DNA of 64,000 nt, taken from contig NZ_CP041696.1 in assembly GCF_007362955.1 (NCBI RefSeq), positions 4,092,001 through 4,156,000 of the forward strand, in the 5' to 3' direction. The notes beneath the pieces are model-generated. The model searched no databases. It was not told where the DNA came from and saw nothing but the letters and a program-made list of their open reading frames with translations. The translations under genes were made by a program, and so were the position numbers. Within the stretch, counting starts at the first letter, position 1; each line of letters begins with the position of its first letter. Source of the stretch: Lysinibacillus fusiformis. Its GTDB lineage: Bacteria > Bacillota > Bacilli > Bacillales_A > Planococcaceae. Positions 35,722 through 45,544 of this stretch are shown here, piece after piece.

Positions 35722-36276
35722 TTAAGGTAAATAAAGCTGATACATAGCGGTCTCTTCATCAATCGATTTAGCTATGTCAAATGCTTGTTGCTGGGTTTTG
35801 TGATGATTGATGATTTCATACATAAACCTTGCTAAAAACATTACATTGGCATTACCATCTATGTAATCAACGGGGCCTAAATAGGACGCGCAACCACTTT
35901 TCAGAAATGCGTCCGCTAGCTGTTTATCGCCTAATGTACATCCGCATGCAATGACCTTCACATCTTGTAGTTTCGAATAGTGTAAGACCTCCTGATGGTC
36001 GAAGAATTCACCTCTTGGCTCACCATCCTCGTAGATATCCTCACCTAATTCGGGTAGACAAAATCTCCCTTCATCTCCGTGGAAATTTAATATCAAATAA
36101 TCCATTTTTGCATCTCGATCTTCTCCAGACAGAACATCAACCAAGTCATTTGGCCGCCCTATCCAATGTACCGTAACCCTTGCGCCGAAATAATCAAGCA
36201 TGGATCGTAATGCGAATGATTCCAGATCACAATTTGGACCTACAACTAAGCGCACATATAATTCTGGTTTACTCAT
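35722..36276 (-). CDS. Small caspase-like (clan CD) protein
   Basis: 184-aa cytoplasmic protein with no signal peptide. A hydrophobic strand ends in N-F-H66-G-D-E-G, and a second ends in V-I-A-C111-G-C113-T-L-G; this strand-His-Gly then strand-Cys order is that of caspase, CHAT and gingipain-like peptidases. The C-terminal helix with F-M-Y-E-I-I ... Q-Q-Q-A-F-D-I-A resembles the end of CHAT domains. There is no partner gene nearby: it lies alone between the nik operon and a sigma factor. The ATG at 36276 follows AGGGGGG. Proteolytic activity is inferred only from the motif pattern. Confidence 0.5.
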   Translation of the reverse strand: MSKPELYVRLVVGPNCDLESFALRSMLDYFGARVTVHWIGRPNDLVDVLSGEDRDAKMDYLILNFHGDEGRFCLPELGEDIYEDGEPRGEFFDHQEVLHYSKLQDVKVIACGCTLGDKQLADAFLKSGCASYLGPVDYIDGNANVMFLARFMYEIINHHKTQQQAFDIAKSIDEETAMYQLYLP

Positions 36277-36462
36277 ATGTTAACCCCCCTATATTTCAGA
36301 TTGATTAAACGTACTGCTAATCTTTTAAGTCATTATAAACGGAAGTTATCCTAATTTGGAAATTTAATGCATGTAAACTTTGTTATACTTGAGAATTATT
36401 GCATGATCGGTTCGTTGTACTATATGAAAAAGCTTTTTCAATTTAAATAAGGGGATTTGCAC

Positions 36463-37028
36463 ATGACGAGCATGGAACGGACTTTTATTAAGCGCTTAAA
36501 AAAACAAAAAGAGGATGCACTTGAGTATGTCATCCATATATATATGCCACTTGTAAAGGGGATTGCCATCAACATCTTGCAGCCACTTGGCAAAATAGAT
36601 GCGGTGGATGATTGTGTGAATGATGTTTTTTTATCAGTATGGCAACACGCCCAACAATTTGAAGGGAAGTGGAGGACTTTAGAAAATGGATTGGCATGAT
36701 CGCCAAATATAAGGCAATCGATTTATACAGAACGTTAGATAAAAGACAGCAGCGTGAGGCCCAGCTTGAAGCGGCAAGTGATGCACCAGCTATGACGGAT
36801 GTACAGCAAACTTTTTTAAATCGAGAAGAACGACATGAGCTGCTGTTTGAACTTAGTAAACTAGAGGAAATCGATCGAGATATTTTTATCATGAAGTATT
36901 TTCTAGAAATGGCAAACGGGGCCATTGCAGATATGTTAGGGCTATCCAAGGCGGCCATTGACAATCGACTTTATCGTGGGAAGAAAAAATTAGCACAAAG
37001 CTTGGTGTTAAAGGAGCGTTTCATATGA
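36463..37028 (+). pseudogene. ECF sigma factor gene with a one-base frameshift
   Basis: The first frame (ATG 36463 after AAGGGGA) encodes region 2.1-2.2 of a sigma factor (D-A-V-D-D-C-V-N-D-V-F-L-S-V-W) and then reads off into a false end at 36699. The remainder, from about 36669, continues one frame over: E-D-F-R-K-W-I-G-M-I-A-K-Y-K-A-I-D-L-Y-R (region 2.4), then region 4 with G-L-S-K-A-A-I-D-N-R-L-Y-R-G. Restoring one base near GGGAAGTGG (36664-36672) would give one continuous protein of about 190 residues. It may be a true mutation, a sequencing error or phase-variable; the downstream anti-sigma gene is intact and overlaps the stop by 4 nt. Confidence 0.8.
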
Positions 37029-38038
37029 AAGAATTACAGAGTATGTTGCAGGTGGATATCGATGAAATTGAATTAGCAAAAGTAACAGAGATCGAAAGAA
37101 AACGCGTGAAAAATTTTGTATTAGGTACAAGAAAAAAGAAATATAGTGTATTGAAAAAAGTGGTAGCTGCGGCACTCATTTTAGTTGGGTCAACGGTGAC
37201 AGTCGGTTTTACCTTCCCTACACTTGCCTCACAGTTGCCGTTTATGCAAAATATTATCAATCATTTTACTGATAAGGAGTCAATTTATAGCAATTTCTCG
37301 GAAAACGCAACAACAATCGGGCAAATGCAGTCCAGTAATGGTATATCAATAATGATTGAAAATGCTGTATTCGATGGAACGTCTTTAACAGTTACGTATG
37401 CAATAGAAACGGAAGAAAAGTTAGGAGAAAAGATATTCTCAAATGACGTTTTTAACATTAAGGGGGCGTCAGGTGCAGGATTTTCAAGCAAAATAGAAAA
37501 AATTGATGATGCGACATATGTTGGTATTGCGAACGTGACACCAATTTTTAACGAAGGTAAAACTATAGACACGATGGATGTCACATGGGCCCCTAAATCT
37601 TTTACAACTTCAGGAACACAAATTAAAGGTGACTGGCAATTCCATTTTACAGTCGATAAACTAGTGGGAAATACACAATTTGTCGATCAATCGACTCATC
37701 TTGACGGCGTAACTCTTCTTATTCAATCAATTGACAAAACAGATGTTTCCACAGTCATTCACTATAAGCAGTTTGCGGATGAGGATGTACGAAAAAAGTG
37801 GGCACATGTTTCAGCGACATTAGCCATTACAGATAATCTTGGGCATCGTTATGAGGTGCAAGGAAACGGAGGATTCGGTGCTGCTGATAGTTCTTCTTTT
37901 GAGGGGAGTAATACGATGAAAGCAATCGACCCACAGGCTACATCTTTGACTATTATTTCAACAATATATTTACATTCAAGTGATGGTGACATGCAAGAGA
38001 AGAAAGAGATGGCACCCATTGTAGTTGAATTACAATAG
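37025..38038 (+). CDS. Anti-sigma-type membrane protein (DUF4179 class)
   Basis: 337-aa protein: cytoplasmic N-terminus (1-43), one membrane helix (about 44-66), extracellular beta-rich DUF4179-like domain with G-T-S-L-T-V-T-Y and G-D-W-Q-F-H-F segments that parallel the other anti-sigma at 27691. ATGA overlap with the frameshifted sigma gene and AAAGGAGCG before the ATG show translational coupling. If the sigma gene is truly broken this protein has lost its partner. Confidence 0.78.
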   Translation: MKELQSMLQVDIDEIELAKVTEIERKRVKNFVLGTRKKKYSVLKKVVAAALILVGSTVTVGFTFPTLASQLPFMQNIINHFTDKESIYSNFSENATTIGQMQSSNGISIMIENAVFDGTSLTVTYAIETEEKLGEKIFSNDVFNIKGASGAGFSSKIEKIDDATYVGIANVTPIFNEGKTIDTMDVTWAPKSFTTSGTQIKGDWQFHFTVDKLVGNTQFVDQSTHLDGVTLLIQSIDKTDVSTVIHYKQFADEDVRKKWAHVSATLAITDNLGHRYEVQGNGGFGAADSSSFEGSNTMKAIDPQATSLTIISTIYLHSSDGDMQEKKEMAPIVVELQ

Positions 38039-38042
38039 GACT

Positions 38043-38076
38043 TGAACCGACAGCAAATCAGTTGTCGGTTTTTTGT
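38043..38076 (+). terminator. Terminator of the second sigma/anti-sigma operon
   Basis: AACCGACA (38045-38052) pairs with TGTCGGTT (38063-38070), followed by TTTT. Confidence 0.8.
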
Positions 38077-38282
38077 ATGGAAAAAAGTTGAGCTTCCATG
38101 TTAACTTATTTGATTTACTAGTAAAATACTCCTTAAAAAAGTCAATACTATTTAATAGGAGTTTTTATTTTTGTCAAATATTAGATTTTATTTGTTAGAA
38201 TAGTAACGAGCGGTGTAGGAGGACACGTGAACTTGCGCTATACTCAATAGGGCTAAATACAATAGTGGAATAGAGGGGTCCT

Positions 38283-39962
38283 ATGAGATTAACAGTAGAA
38301 CGAAAACTGCAGTTTGCTTTTGGCATTGTTTTAGTATTTCTCTTATTCATTGCAGGGATTGCGATGTATTATTTGAATGAAAATAAACATACACTTGCGG
38401 AAATTGAAGAAAATACGGAATTAATCAATTTGTATCATGATATTTCCTTCCAAACGGTGCGAGCAAATGCGGCTATTCGAGGATATATGTTATATGGCAA
38501 GGAAGAAATGCTAAAAAACCATCATGAAATTCGTGATACCTTACATAATTCTATTGATCGCATTGCATCATTAGGGCAGAATCATGCCGATTTTGAACAA
38601 TTTTTAGCACAGTTAAGTGAGTGGGAAAAATCGATCGATGAGCAAATCGTGCCGTTCTATCAAAATGGTGAACAAGTACAAGCACAGCAATTAGCATTAC
38701 CAATCCTTGGAGATGGCTCTCAAAAGCTTGTTGTTTTTGGGAAAACGATGGCCACAGCACAGCAGGAAGAAATGTTGGCGCATATCGAAGCTACGAAACA
38801 AAGTGGTGCCAGAAGTGCAAAAGAAATCGCTGTGTTAGCGATTGTTTCTTTATTAATAAGTATCATCATTGCCACTGCTTTTGGTAGACGCGTGGCAAAA
38901 AATATTCAACAGACAGTTATCGAGATGGACAAGTTTTCAAATGGCAATTTACAGACTCATCTAGAATTTACAACGAAGGATGAGTTTGCCCAGCTCGCAA
39001 CTTCATTTAATACGATGTCTGAAAAACTTCGACATACAATGAAGCAGGTCGGTGATTCCTCTGAACAGGTTGCGGCGACATCTGAACAACTGACAGCAAG
39101 TAGTTTGGAAGTGACGCAAGCAACTGAAGTTGTCACAGAGTCCATTCAAGATATTGCGCAGGGGATTGAAAAGCAAGATTCATTGACAGGGGATGTAAGG
39201 AATTTATCTTCGCATATTTTGAAAAAAATGAATGAAATCTCGACGAGCATCGATAATGTAAATGATGCAACGGTTGAGACAAAAAATATGGCGAGTACTG
39301 GTCGTTCCTCTGTACGGAATGTAATTGAGCAGATGAATGAGATTTCGGATAATACAGCTGAGCTAAGCACACGTGTGAATGATTTAGATGAAAACACAGC
39401 GAATATCGTTTCGGCAGTAAATGTCATCAAAAGTATTGCAACCCAAACAAATTTACTAGCGATTAATGCTTCTATTGAAGCGGCACGAAGCGGTGAGCAT
39501 GGCAAAGGCTTTGCAGTTGTTGCTGAAGAAGTTCGCAAGCTAGCGGATGAATCAAACTTAGCGGCTGTAGATATTGAAAAGGTTGTGGCACAAATTACAG
39601 AAAGCACGAGAATTATTGAAGAAGATATGGTTAATAGCAATGATTCCGTTACTGTTGGGCGTGAAAAAGTGAATGTTGCACGCGACAACTTCCTTCAAAT
39701 TGATGATGCCATTGATGATGTGCAAGCACAGACTGAATCCGTGACTGCGGCAATTCGTGCCATCCGTCTTGACATTGAAAACCTCGTGAAAGAAATTGGC
39801 TATATTAGCGAGGTATCCATGCAATCAAGCGGCAACGTCCAAAGCGTAGCAGCCTCGTCGGAGGAGCAAAACGCTGCAATGGAAGAAGTGGCCGCAGCTT
39901 CCACGCACCTAGCAAAAATGGCCATTGATTTACAAGAATCCATTCAGACATTTAAATACTGA
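38283..39962 (+). CDS. Methyl-accepting chemotaxis protein (helical sensor)
   Basis: 559-aa chemoreceptor: membrane helix (about 9-30), extracellular helical sensor of four-helix/CHASE3 type (about 31-178), second membrane helix (about 180-200), HAMP (about 200-255) and signalling domain with the hairpin tip [18 protein letters not shown]. It ends in F-K-Y. ATG 38283 follows GAGGGG. A terminator follows. The ligand is unknown. Confidence 0.9.
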   Translation: MRLTVERKLQFAFGIVLVFLLFIAGIAMYYLNENKHTLAEIEENTELINLYHDISFQTVRANAAIRGYMLYGKEEMLKNHHEIRDTLHNSIDRIASLGQNHADFEQFLAQLSEWEKSIDEQIVPFYQNGEQVQAQQLALPILGDGSQKLVVFGKTMATAQQEEMLAHIEATKQSGARSAKEIAVLAIVSLLISIIIATAFGRRVAKNIQQTVIEMDKFSNGNLQTHLEFTTKDEFAQLATSFNTMSEKLRHTMKQVGDSSEQVAATSEQLTASSLEVTQATEVVTESIQDIAQGIEKQDSLTGDVRNLSSHILKKMNEISTSIDNVNDATVETKNMASTGRSSVRNVIEQMNEISDNTAELSTRVNDLDENTANIVSAVNVIKSIATQTNLLAINASIEAARSGEHGKGFAVVAEEVRKLADESNLAAVDIEKVVAQITESTRIIEEDMVNSNDSVTVGREKVNVARDNFLQIDDAIDDVQAQTESVTAAIRAIRLDIENLVKEIGYISEVSMQSSGNVQSVAASSEEQNAAMEEVAAASTHLAKMAIDLQESIQTFKY

Positions 39963-39969
39963 TGAAGTG

Positions 39970-40012
39970 AACCCTTATGTATCTACTGACATGTTGTACA
40001 TAGGGGTTTTCT
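39970..40012 (+). terminator. Terminator after the first chemoreceptor
   Basis: ACCCTTATGTA (39971-39981) pairs with TACATAGGGGT (39997-40007), followed by TTTT. Confidence 0.75.
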
Positions 40013-40159
40013 ACTCAAGAGGGAAATTGTGAATATTGCAAATACATGAAATTATTTTACTTATATAAAGAGCTGCAGAAAATGAAAAAAAGTGTTAGTA
40101 TTTGAGCATTTTGACCGATAAAACCTTAGGATCAAATTTTTCGATTGAAGGAGCGAACA

Positions 40160-40288
40160 TTGAAATCCTATATGGATGACAGCGATTCTATTCAATACAT
40201 CAATAAGGACTACGTACATCCAGACATAAGTAAATATTTTTTAGAAGAAGTCTTTAGCTATGAAGTCAAAAGGAGAATGGTTGTATGA
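40160..40288 (+). CDS. 42-residue ORF coupled to the second chemoreceptor
   Basis: TTG start 6 nt after AAGGAG (40148-40153), 42 codons, acidic and rich in Tyr/Asp ([10 protein letters not shown], ends K-R-R-M-V-V). The TGA stop overlaps the ATG of the chemoreceptor gene as ATGA, a classical coupling arrangement. No family recognised, no membrane segment. It could be a real small protein, a leader that sets chemoreceptor translation, or the end of a lost gene. Confidence 0.5.
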   Translation: MKSYMDDSDSIQYINKDYVHPDISKYFLEEVFSYEVKRRMVV

Positions 40289-42246
40289 AAAAAATATTTG
40301 GAAGCTTTAAGGGGAAGCTATATGTATTATTTGCCCTCGTCTTACTAATCCCAGTTTGCTCAGTAGGAATCTTATCGTATATCTCAGCGAAAGATTCAAT
40401 TAAAGAGGAAATTTTATTTAGTGCAAATGAAAGTGTTGAGATGTTAAATAAACTTATAGATAAAACCATCAGTGAAAAAATACAAGAAGTCGGTGTTTTT
40501 AGCGAAGCGATAAATGCTTCTATGTATGAAGAGGGAGAAGCGTCTGTACGCAAAATGTTCAAACAATATATTGCATTAAATCCAGGTACATTAAGCATCT
40601 ATGTTGGAACACAGGACGGTAAATTTATTGTAGAACCAAAAAAGTATGAATCTACAGATAATCCCCTGGAAAGAGAGTGGTATAAAGGCGCTGTAGCGCT
40701 TAAGGGCAAACCTTTTGTTACTAAGCCTTATGTAGATGCAGGAACAGGAGATATGGTTGTTACAGTTGCTAGCCAGGTGAAAGATCAATCGGGAGTTGTG
40801 GCAGTAGATATTACACTGACAGAACTTCAAAAAGTAGCAGACTCTATTAATATCGGAAAAAATGGCTACTCCTCTATTTTTGGTGACAATCATATGGTCA
40901 TTTCACACCCTACATTAGAAGCTGGAGGGGAATTAAAAGAGAGTTTCTTGGATCAAATGTACGAAAGTGGATCTGGTACGTACGAATATGTATATAACGA
41001 TGATAATCGCATCATGTTTTATACAACGAATGAATTAACCGGCTGGAAAATTACTGGAACTATTTTTTCAAAAGAAATAGATGAATCAGCGTCCCCTATT
41101 TTATCTACTACGACTCTTGTATTAGTCATAGCTATTATTTTAAGCACCATTGTCATTTATTTTGTGATGAAAGCTATCATCAAACCAATTAGAGCCTTAA
41201 AAGATAGTGCAGTGACCATTAGTAAAGGTGATTTAACGGAGAAAGTAACAATTACCTCTAGTGATGAGATTGGGCAATTAGGACAAGCCTTCAATGACAT
41301 GCAGGATAGTCTTCGCACACTTATTAAAAAAATAGAATTAAACGCTGAGGAAGTTGCATCTTCAGCAGAAGAGTTAACAGCTAATGCCGATCAGACGAGT
41401 GAGGCAACTGAAAAAGTAGCTATCTCTATACAAGAAGTGGCGTTAAGCGCAGACACACAAACAACGAGTGCAACTAGAAATGCTGAATCGTTAAATGAGC
41501 TTTCCAAAGCAATCCTTCACGTGGCAGAAATATCATCCGCAGTAACGGATCTGTCTCAATATGCGACTAAACAGGCTGATGAGGGCGGACAAGCAGTGCA
41601 AGATACAAAGGATCAAATGAATTCTATCCATTTATCCGTCACTGATTCAAACAATAAAATTCAATCTTTACATGAACGGTCTCAACAGATTTCGTCAATT
41701 TTAGATGTCATTACAAGCATAGCCGATCAAACCAATTTACTCGCTCTTAATGCAGCGATCGAAGCAGCTAGAGCAGGAGAACACGGCAAAGGCTTTGCAG
41801 TAGTAGCCGATGAAGTACGCAAGCTGGCCGAACAATCTCAGCAATCGGCTAGTCAGATTTTTGAGCTCATTCATGGTATACAAGAGGAAACAGCTCAATC
41901 TGTCCACATCATGGCAAAAGTTTCAGAGGATGTACTTAACGGCTTACGTGTATCCGATGAAGCCATCGCGAAATTCCAAGTCATTATGGCTAGGATGAAT
42001 GACATTACGCCTAAAATGGAAGAGGTTTCTTCCGCATCAGAACAGATGTCGGCAAGTGTGCAAGAGGTCACGGCTATTACAGAGGATCTAGCTTTCTCAG
42101 CTAAAGGGAATGCAGCCGCTTCAGAAGAAGTTGCTGCCTCTACAGAAGAACAATTAGCTTCCATGGAAGAAATCAATGCATCTGCACAAGCACTAACTCA
42201 TATGGCGGATGAATTAAAAGCACTCATCAATCAGTTTAAATATTAA
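40285..42246 (+). CDS. Methyl-accepting chemotaxis protein (dCache sensor)
   Basis: 653-aa chemoreceptor: membrane helix (about 12-30), extracellular Cache-type sensor (about 35-270) with the R-E-W-Y and [13 protein letters not shown] segments typical of amino-acid-binding dCache_1 domains, second membrane helix (about 276-300), HAMP, and signalling tip [18 protein letters not shown]. The R..W...Y-D pattern suggests an amine or amino-acid ligand, which would suit the peptide-using lifestyle seen at 44-58 kb. Confidence 0.9.
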   Translation: MKKIFGSFKGKLYVLFALVLLIPVCSVGILSYISAKDSIKEEILFSANESVEMLNKLIDKTISEKIQEVGVFSEAINASMYEEGEASVRKMFKQYIALNPGTLSIYVGTQDGKFIVEPKKYESTDNPLEREWYKGAVALKGKPFVTKPYVDAGTGDMVVTVASQVKDQSGVVAVDITLTELQKVADSINIGKNGYSSIFGDNHMVISHPTLEAGGELKESFLDQMYESGSGTYEYVYNDDNRIMFYTTNELTGWKITGTIFSKEIDESASPILSTTTLVLVIAIILSTIVIYFVMKAIIKPIRALKDSAVTISKGDLTEKVTITSSDEIGQLGQAFNDMQDSLRTLIKKIELNAEEVASSAEELTANADQTSEATEKVAISIQEVALSADTQTTSATRNAESLNELSKAILHVAEISSAVTDLSQYATKQADEGGQAVQDTKDQMNSIHLSVTDSNNKIQSLHERSQQISSILDVITSIADQTNLLALNAAIEAARAGEHGKGFAVVADEVRKLAEQSQQSASQIFELIHGIQEETAQSVHIMAKVSEDVLNGLRVSDEAIAKFQVIMARMNDITPKMEEVSSASEQMSASVQEVTAITEDLAFSAKGNAAASEEVAASTEEQLASMEEINASAQALTHMADELKALINQFKY

Positions 42247-42253
42247 AAAAAGA

Positions 42254-42480
42254 GGCTGGTACAAAAGAGAAAAAGTGTTAGATTGACTGCTGTCGATCTA
42301 ACACTTTTTTGCTGTAAGCGTTGATGTCCGCTACGGCGGACGGTTTTCGCGGGCGAGGGCGAGCTGCTTCCTTCGCTTCACTCTGTCCAAGATCTCGACT
42401 TTCCCGCAGGAAGCTTTGCTCTGTAGCGAAAGGCGAATGCGGTCAGCCACACTCACCGCCTCTCGTTCCAATCATCCTGA
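42254..42480 (-). repeat. Dispersed GC-rich repeat with terminator hairpin (copy 2)
   Basis: 42254-42342 is the inverted counterpart of 7113-7202. The hairpin (AAAAAGTGTTAGAT at 42270 and complement at 42296) can terminate the chemoreceptor transcript. The GC-rich remainder to about 42480 is a longer palindromic-type repeat typical of dispersed elements in Bacillaceae. Confidence 0.8.
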
Positions 42481-42507
42481 AAGTGAATATTAGGTGAAGG
42501 ATGAACG

Positions 42508-42650
42508 GACAAAGCAGTTGTGTATTCCTTCCATGCAGCGACAGATGAAAAGGGCTTTGTATTAGGCGCCATTGTGACTCCGGGAAATGTGACGATAGCC
42601 ATGTGTGGCAGCCACTTGTTGAAAGGGTTATTCTAAAAGATCAAAAGCCA
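42508..42650 (+). pseudogene. IS1182-like transposase fragment
   Basis: A frame reads D-E-K-G-F-V-L-G-A-I-V-T-P-G-N-V, then after a frame change D-S-H-V-W-Q-P-L-V-E-R-V-I. This matches the remembered central part of IS1182-family transposases (G-x-I-L-G-x-x-V-T-P-G-N-V-H-D-S). Only about 48 codons remain, without ends or inverted repeats. Confidence 0.65.
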
Positions 42651-42678
42651 TCGAGAGTGAATTCTCGATGGCTTTTGT
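42641..42678. terminator. Bidirectional terminator before agcS end
   Basis: AAAAGCCATCGAGA (42643-42656) pairs perfectly with TCTCGATGGCTTTT (42663-42676). Confidence 0.85.
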
Positions 42679-42683
42679 CTTTC

Positions 42684-44081
42684 TTACTTACGATTTTCTT
42701 CCCAGCAATCCGTATTTTTCAATCCTGGAATTGATTTTGCGAAAAATACAGGGTTTTTGCCCAATTTCCGTTGCTGAGTAAAGTCGTCTAACACAAGGAA
42801 AGCAATCTTGCCAAGTAGTAAGATAACCACAATATTAATCATCGCCATCAGACCCATAAATAGGTCCGCTAAGTTCCAAACAAGTTGTACCTGTGCGACA
42901 GAGCCAAACATCACCATGACAAGCACTAATAGACGGTAACCAGTCATCCAGCCTTTATGCGCATTCATAAACTCGATATTGGATTCCCCATAATAGTAAT
43001 TGCCAATGATGGAACTAAAGGCAAAGAAAATAATCGAGATGGCTATAAAATAAGGCGCCCATCCACCAACGTGTTCAGCTAATGAATTTTGCGTGAGGAT
43101 GATGCCATTACTTTCGCCTGTGTCATATAAACCTGCCAAAATAATAATGAATGCTGTAGCTGTACAAATAAGAATCGTATCAAAAAATACGCCTAAACTT
43201 TGCACGAGCCCTTGTTTGGCAGGGTGTGAAGTATTAGCAGTAGCTGCTGCGTTCGGTACACTACCCATACCAGCTTCATTGGAAAATAAACCACGACGTA
43301 CACCTTGCATAATCGCAACACCAATTGCTCCACCAGCTGCTTCCTGAAGTCCAAACGCCTGCGTTACAATTAACTGGAAGACACCAGGTACTTCCGAAAT
43401 ATTGGTCACGACCACGTAAAAAGCAACGAGTAAATAAAAAACAGCCATCACTGGGACAATTACTTGTGTAACTTTTACGATTCTATGTACGCCACCAAAA
43501 ATAATCACGGCCGTTAGCACAACTAAAAAGATACCGATGATAGAAGGTCGGATATGAAAAGCTTCTCCGACAGAGGTTGCAATCGTATTAGACTGCACAG
43601 CATTAAAGATAAAGCCAAAGCTGAGGGTTAAAAGAATACTAAAAATAATGCCTAATTTGCGTTGTCCTAAAGCTTTTTCCATATAATAGGCAGGGCCACC
43701 ACGGAACGTGTTCCCGTCTTTTACCTTGTATACCTGTGCAAGCGTACTTTCTATAAATGCAGTTGCCATACCAACAATAGCAATGATCCACATCCAAAAC
43801 ACTGCGCCTGGACCACCTACACCAATAGCGAGTGCCACCCCTGTGATATTACCAGTACCAACACGAGAGGCTGCGCTAATCGTAAAGGCCTGGAATGGAG
43901 AAACGCCAGATTCTCCCTCTCTTTTTTCAACTATTAAACGAAACATTTCGCCAAAAAGACGTATTTGCACAAACTTAGTGCCGAATGAAAAATACAAACC
44001 TGCTACTAATAACAATACGATGAGTATATACGTCCATAAAATATCATTCGTTGAGTTTACAATATCTGAAATCCATTGCAT
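42684..44081 (-). CDS. Sodium:alanine/glycine symporter (AGCS family)
   Basis: 465-aa membrane protein with about 11 hydrophobic segments. AGCS hallmarks: G-x-G-N-I-T-G-V-A-L-A near residue 77, G-G-P-A-Y-Y-M-E near residue 127 and S-N-E-A-G-M-G-S near residue 268. It imports alanine or glycine with sodium (AlsT/DagA-like). Its placement beside the muropeptide locus, whose hydrolases release L- and D-alanine, is suggestive. The ATG follows GGGGGAAAA on the minus strand. Confidence 0.88.
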   Translation of the reverse strand: MQWISDIVNSTNDILWTYILIVLLLVAGLYFSFGTKFVQIRLFGEMFRLIVEKREGESGVSPFQAFTISAASRVGTGNITGVALAIGVGGPGAVFWMWIIAIVGMATAFIESTLAQVYKVKDGNTFRGGPAYYMEKALGQRKLGIIFSILLTLSFGFIFNAVQSNTIATSVGEAFHIRPSIIGIFLVVLTAVIIFGGVHRIVKVTQVIVPVMAVFYLLVAFYVVVTNISEVPGVFQLIVTQAFGLQEAAGGAIGVAIMQGVRRGLFSNEAGMGSVPNAAATANTSHPAKQGLVQSLGVFFDTILICTATAFIIILAGLYDTGESNGIILTQNSLAEHVGGWAPYFIAISIIFFAFSSIIGNYYYGESNIEFMNAHKGWMTGYRLLVLVMVMFGSVAQVQLVWNLADLFMGLMAMINIVVILLLGKIAFLVLDDFTQQRKLGKNPVFFAKSIPGLKNTDCWEENRK

Positions 44082-44452
44082 CTGTTTTCCCCCTTTTTCA
44101 GTACGTTTTAGTCTACACTGTTTTTTTGTAAAACATTAACTTTTTGAAAATACTAAATAATCCTAATAATAAGAATAAATATGACCTCTCTCTTTAAAAT
44201 GATTTAATAGGAAATGAAAAAACCAGACAGGGGTAACGGGATTCCGCTATACAAAAATTATCGAAATAGAGAACTTCACTATCTTTATTATTAGTATAAA
44301 TGTTATTTCTTCTTTCATACCTGTTTTAATAATCTGCTATCTATAGCGATTTAACGATTAATAAGACCAAAAGACTCCATTTCAAGTTGAGAGGTAGTGG
44401 GGAGGAAGAAACCTTATATTTCATTGTCCATCTGGGCCTTAGCATGCCAAAT
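44082..44452. other. Intergenic spacer without recognised features
   Basis: A/T-rich spacer upstream of agcS. I see no clear operator, riboswitch or coding sequence in it. Confidence 0.5.
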
Positions 44453-44638
44453 TTACAGGCCCATTGCCATCACTAAACAAATTGAAACTGTGATGAGGCT
44501 AATACTAAAAGATTGTCCCATGCCGAGTGGAAAAATTTAAGTGCTATTGTTCGTAATGGAAACACTCCCTTCACCTTGTTGCATTGTTTTAAGCATTGCT
44601 AAATTACCATTTAAAAACTTCAATGCCTGCTGGTATAA
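44453..44638 (-). pseudogene. Unrecognised gene remnant with one internal stop
   Basis: A minus-strand frame without start reads Q-A-L-K-F-L-N-G-N-L-A-M-L-K-T-M-Q-Q-G-E-G-S-V, has a TAA, and continues in the same frame as G-M-G-Q-S-F-S-I-S-L-I-T-V-S-I-C-L-V-M-A-M-G-L to a second TAA. The hydrophobic end suggests a membrane protein. The family is not recognised. Confidence 0.4.
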
Positions 44639-44761
44639 TTAGGAACATAACTATCTGTAACTATTAGTCTCTTCAAAGAGTCATTTCGATTAAATATTTA
44701 CAATATTTTATTTTTTCTATTAATTACTCATGATTTATTAACATTAAATGGAGGCGGATGC

Positions 44762-45454
44762 ATGAAAACAATCGGATTAATTGGTGGTATGAGTTGGGAG
44801 TCTTCCGCTGAATATTACCGTCTGATCAATGAAAGCGTGAAGCAACAACTAGGCGGTTTGCATTCAGCAAAATGTATTTTGTACAGTGTTGATTTTCAGG
44901 AAATCGAACATTTCCAAGCAGCAGGCGAGTGGGCACAAGCTGGGCAAGTGCTAGGAGAAGCGGCACAATCTTTAGAGAAAGCGGGAGCAGATTTCATTGT
45001 GATTTGTACAAATACGATGCATAAGGTGTTGGAAGTAATTGCGGCGAATATCACAATTCCTATTTTACATATTGCCGATGCAACGGCACTTCAAATTCAA
45101 CAGGCCGGATTACAAAGAATTGCACTACTTGGCACTAAATATACGATGGAGCAAGCATTCTATAAAGCGAGAGTCGAAGGATTTGGCATCGAGGTACTGA
45201 TTCCAAAAGAAGAAGAGCGCATCGGCGTGAATCGAATCATTTATGAGGAACTTTGTTTAGGCACGATTGAGCCTGCTTCAAAAGCATATTATTTACAAGT
45301 GATCGACATGTTGATTGAAGCAGGGGCGCAGGGTATTATTCTTGGCTGTACAGAGATTGGTTTATTGATTGAGCAGGCAGATGTAGCGGTACCTGTTTTC
45401 GATACAACCGTTATCCATGCGCAAGCTGCAGTGGCACTGGCGGTTGAATCGTAG
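44762..45454 (+). CDS. Aspartate/glutamate racemase family protein
   Basis: 230-aa amino-acid racemase of the Asp/Glu/hydantoin racemase superfamily (RacX/YgeA type). The two catalytic cysteines are C82 in I-C-T-N-T-M-H and C196 in L-G-C-T-E-I-G; the N-terminal G-L-I-G-G-M-S-W-E-S-S motif is typical of the aspartate racemase branch. ATG behind GGAGGCG. It opens the D-amino-acid/peptide locus; RacX-type enzymes have broad specificity, so the substrate is uncertain. Confidence 0.85.
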   Translation: MKTIGLIGGMSWESSAEYYRLINESVKQQLGGLHSAKCILYSVDFQEIEHFQAAGEWAQAGQVLGEAAQSLEKAGADFIVICTNTMHKVLEVIAANITIPILHIADATALQIQQAGLQRIALLGTKYTMEQAFYKARVEGFGIEVLIPKEEERIGVNRIIYEELCLGTIEPASKAYYLQVIDMLIEAGAQGIILGCTEIGLLIEQADVAVPVFDTTVIHAQAAVALAVES

Positions 45455-45544
45455 GCGTATTGTTTTGGAACGTCCAGGCAGATGGGACGAAGTAGAGCAT
45501 TCCATCCATAGTTAAAGTTCTGAATTTAATGGTGAGGTGATAAC

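Noticed and set aside
39146..39688. 180-codon antisense ORF inside the first chemoreceptor
   Set aside because: Mirror of the coiled-coil signalling domain; Ser/Ala-rich shadow with no start signal.
44082..44452. A riboswitch upstream of agcS
   Set aside because: Glycine- and lysine-riboswitch signatures were looked for and not seen.
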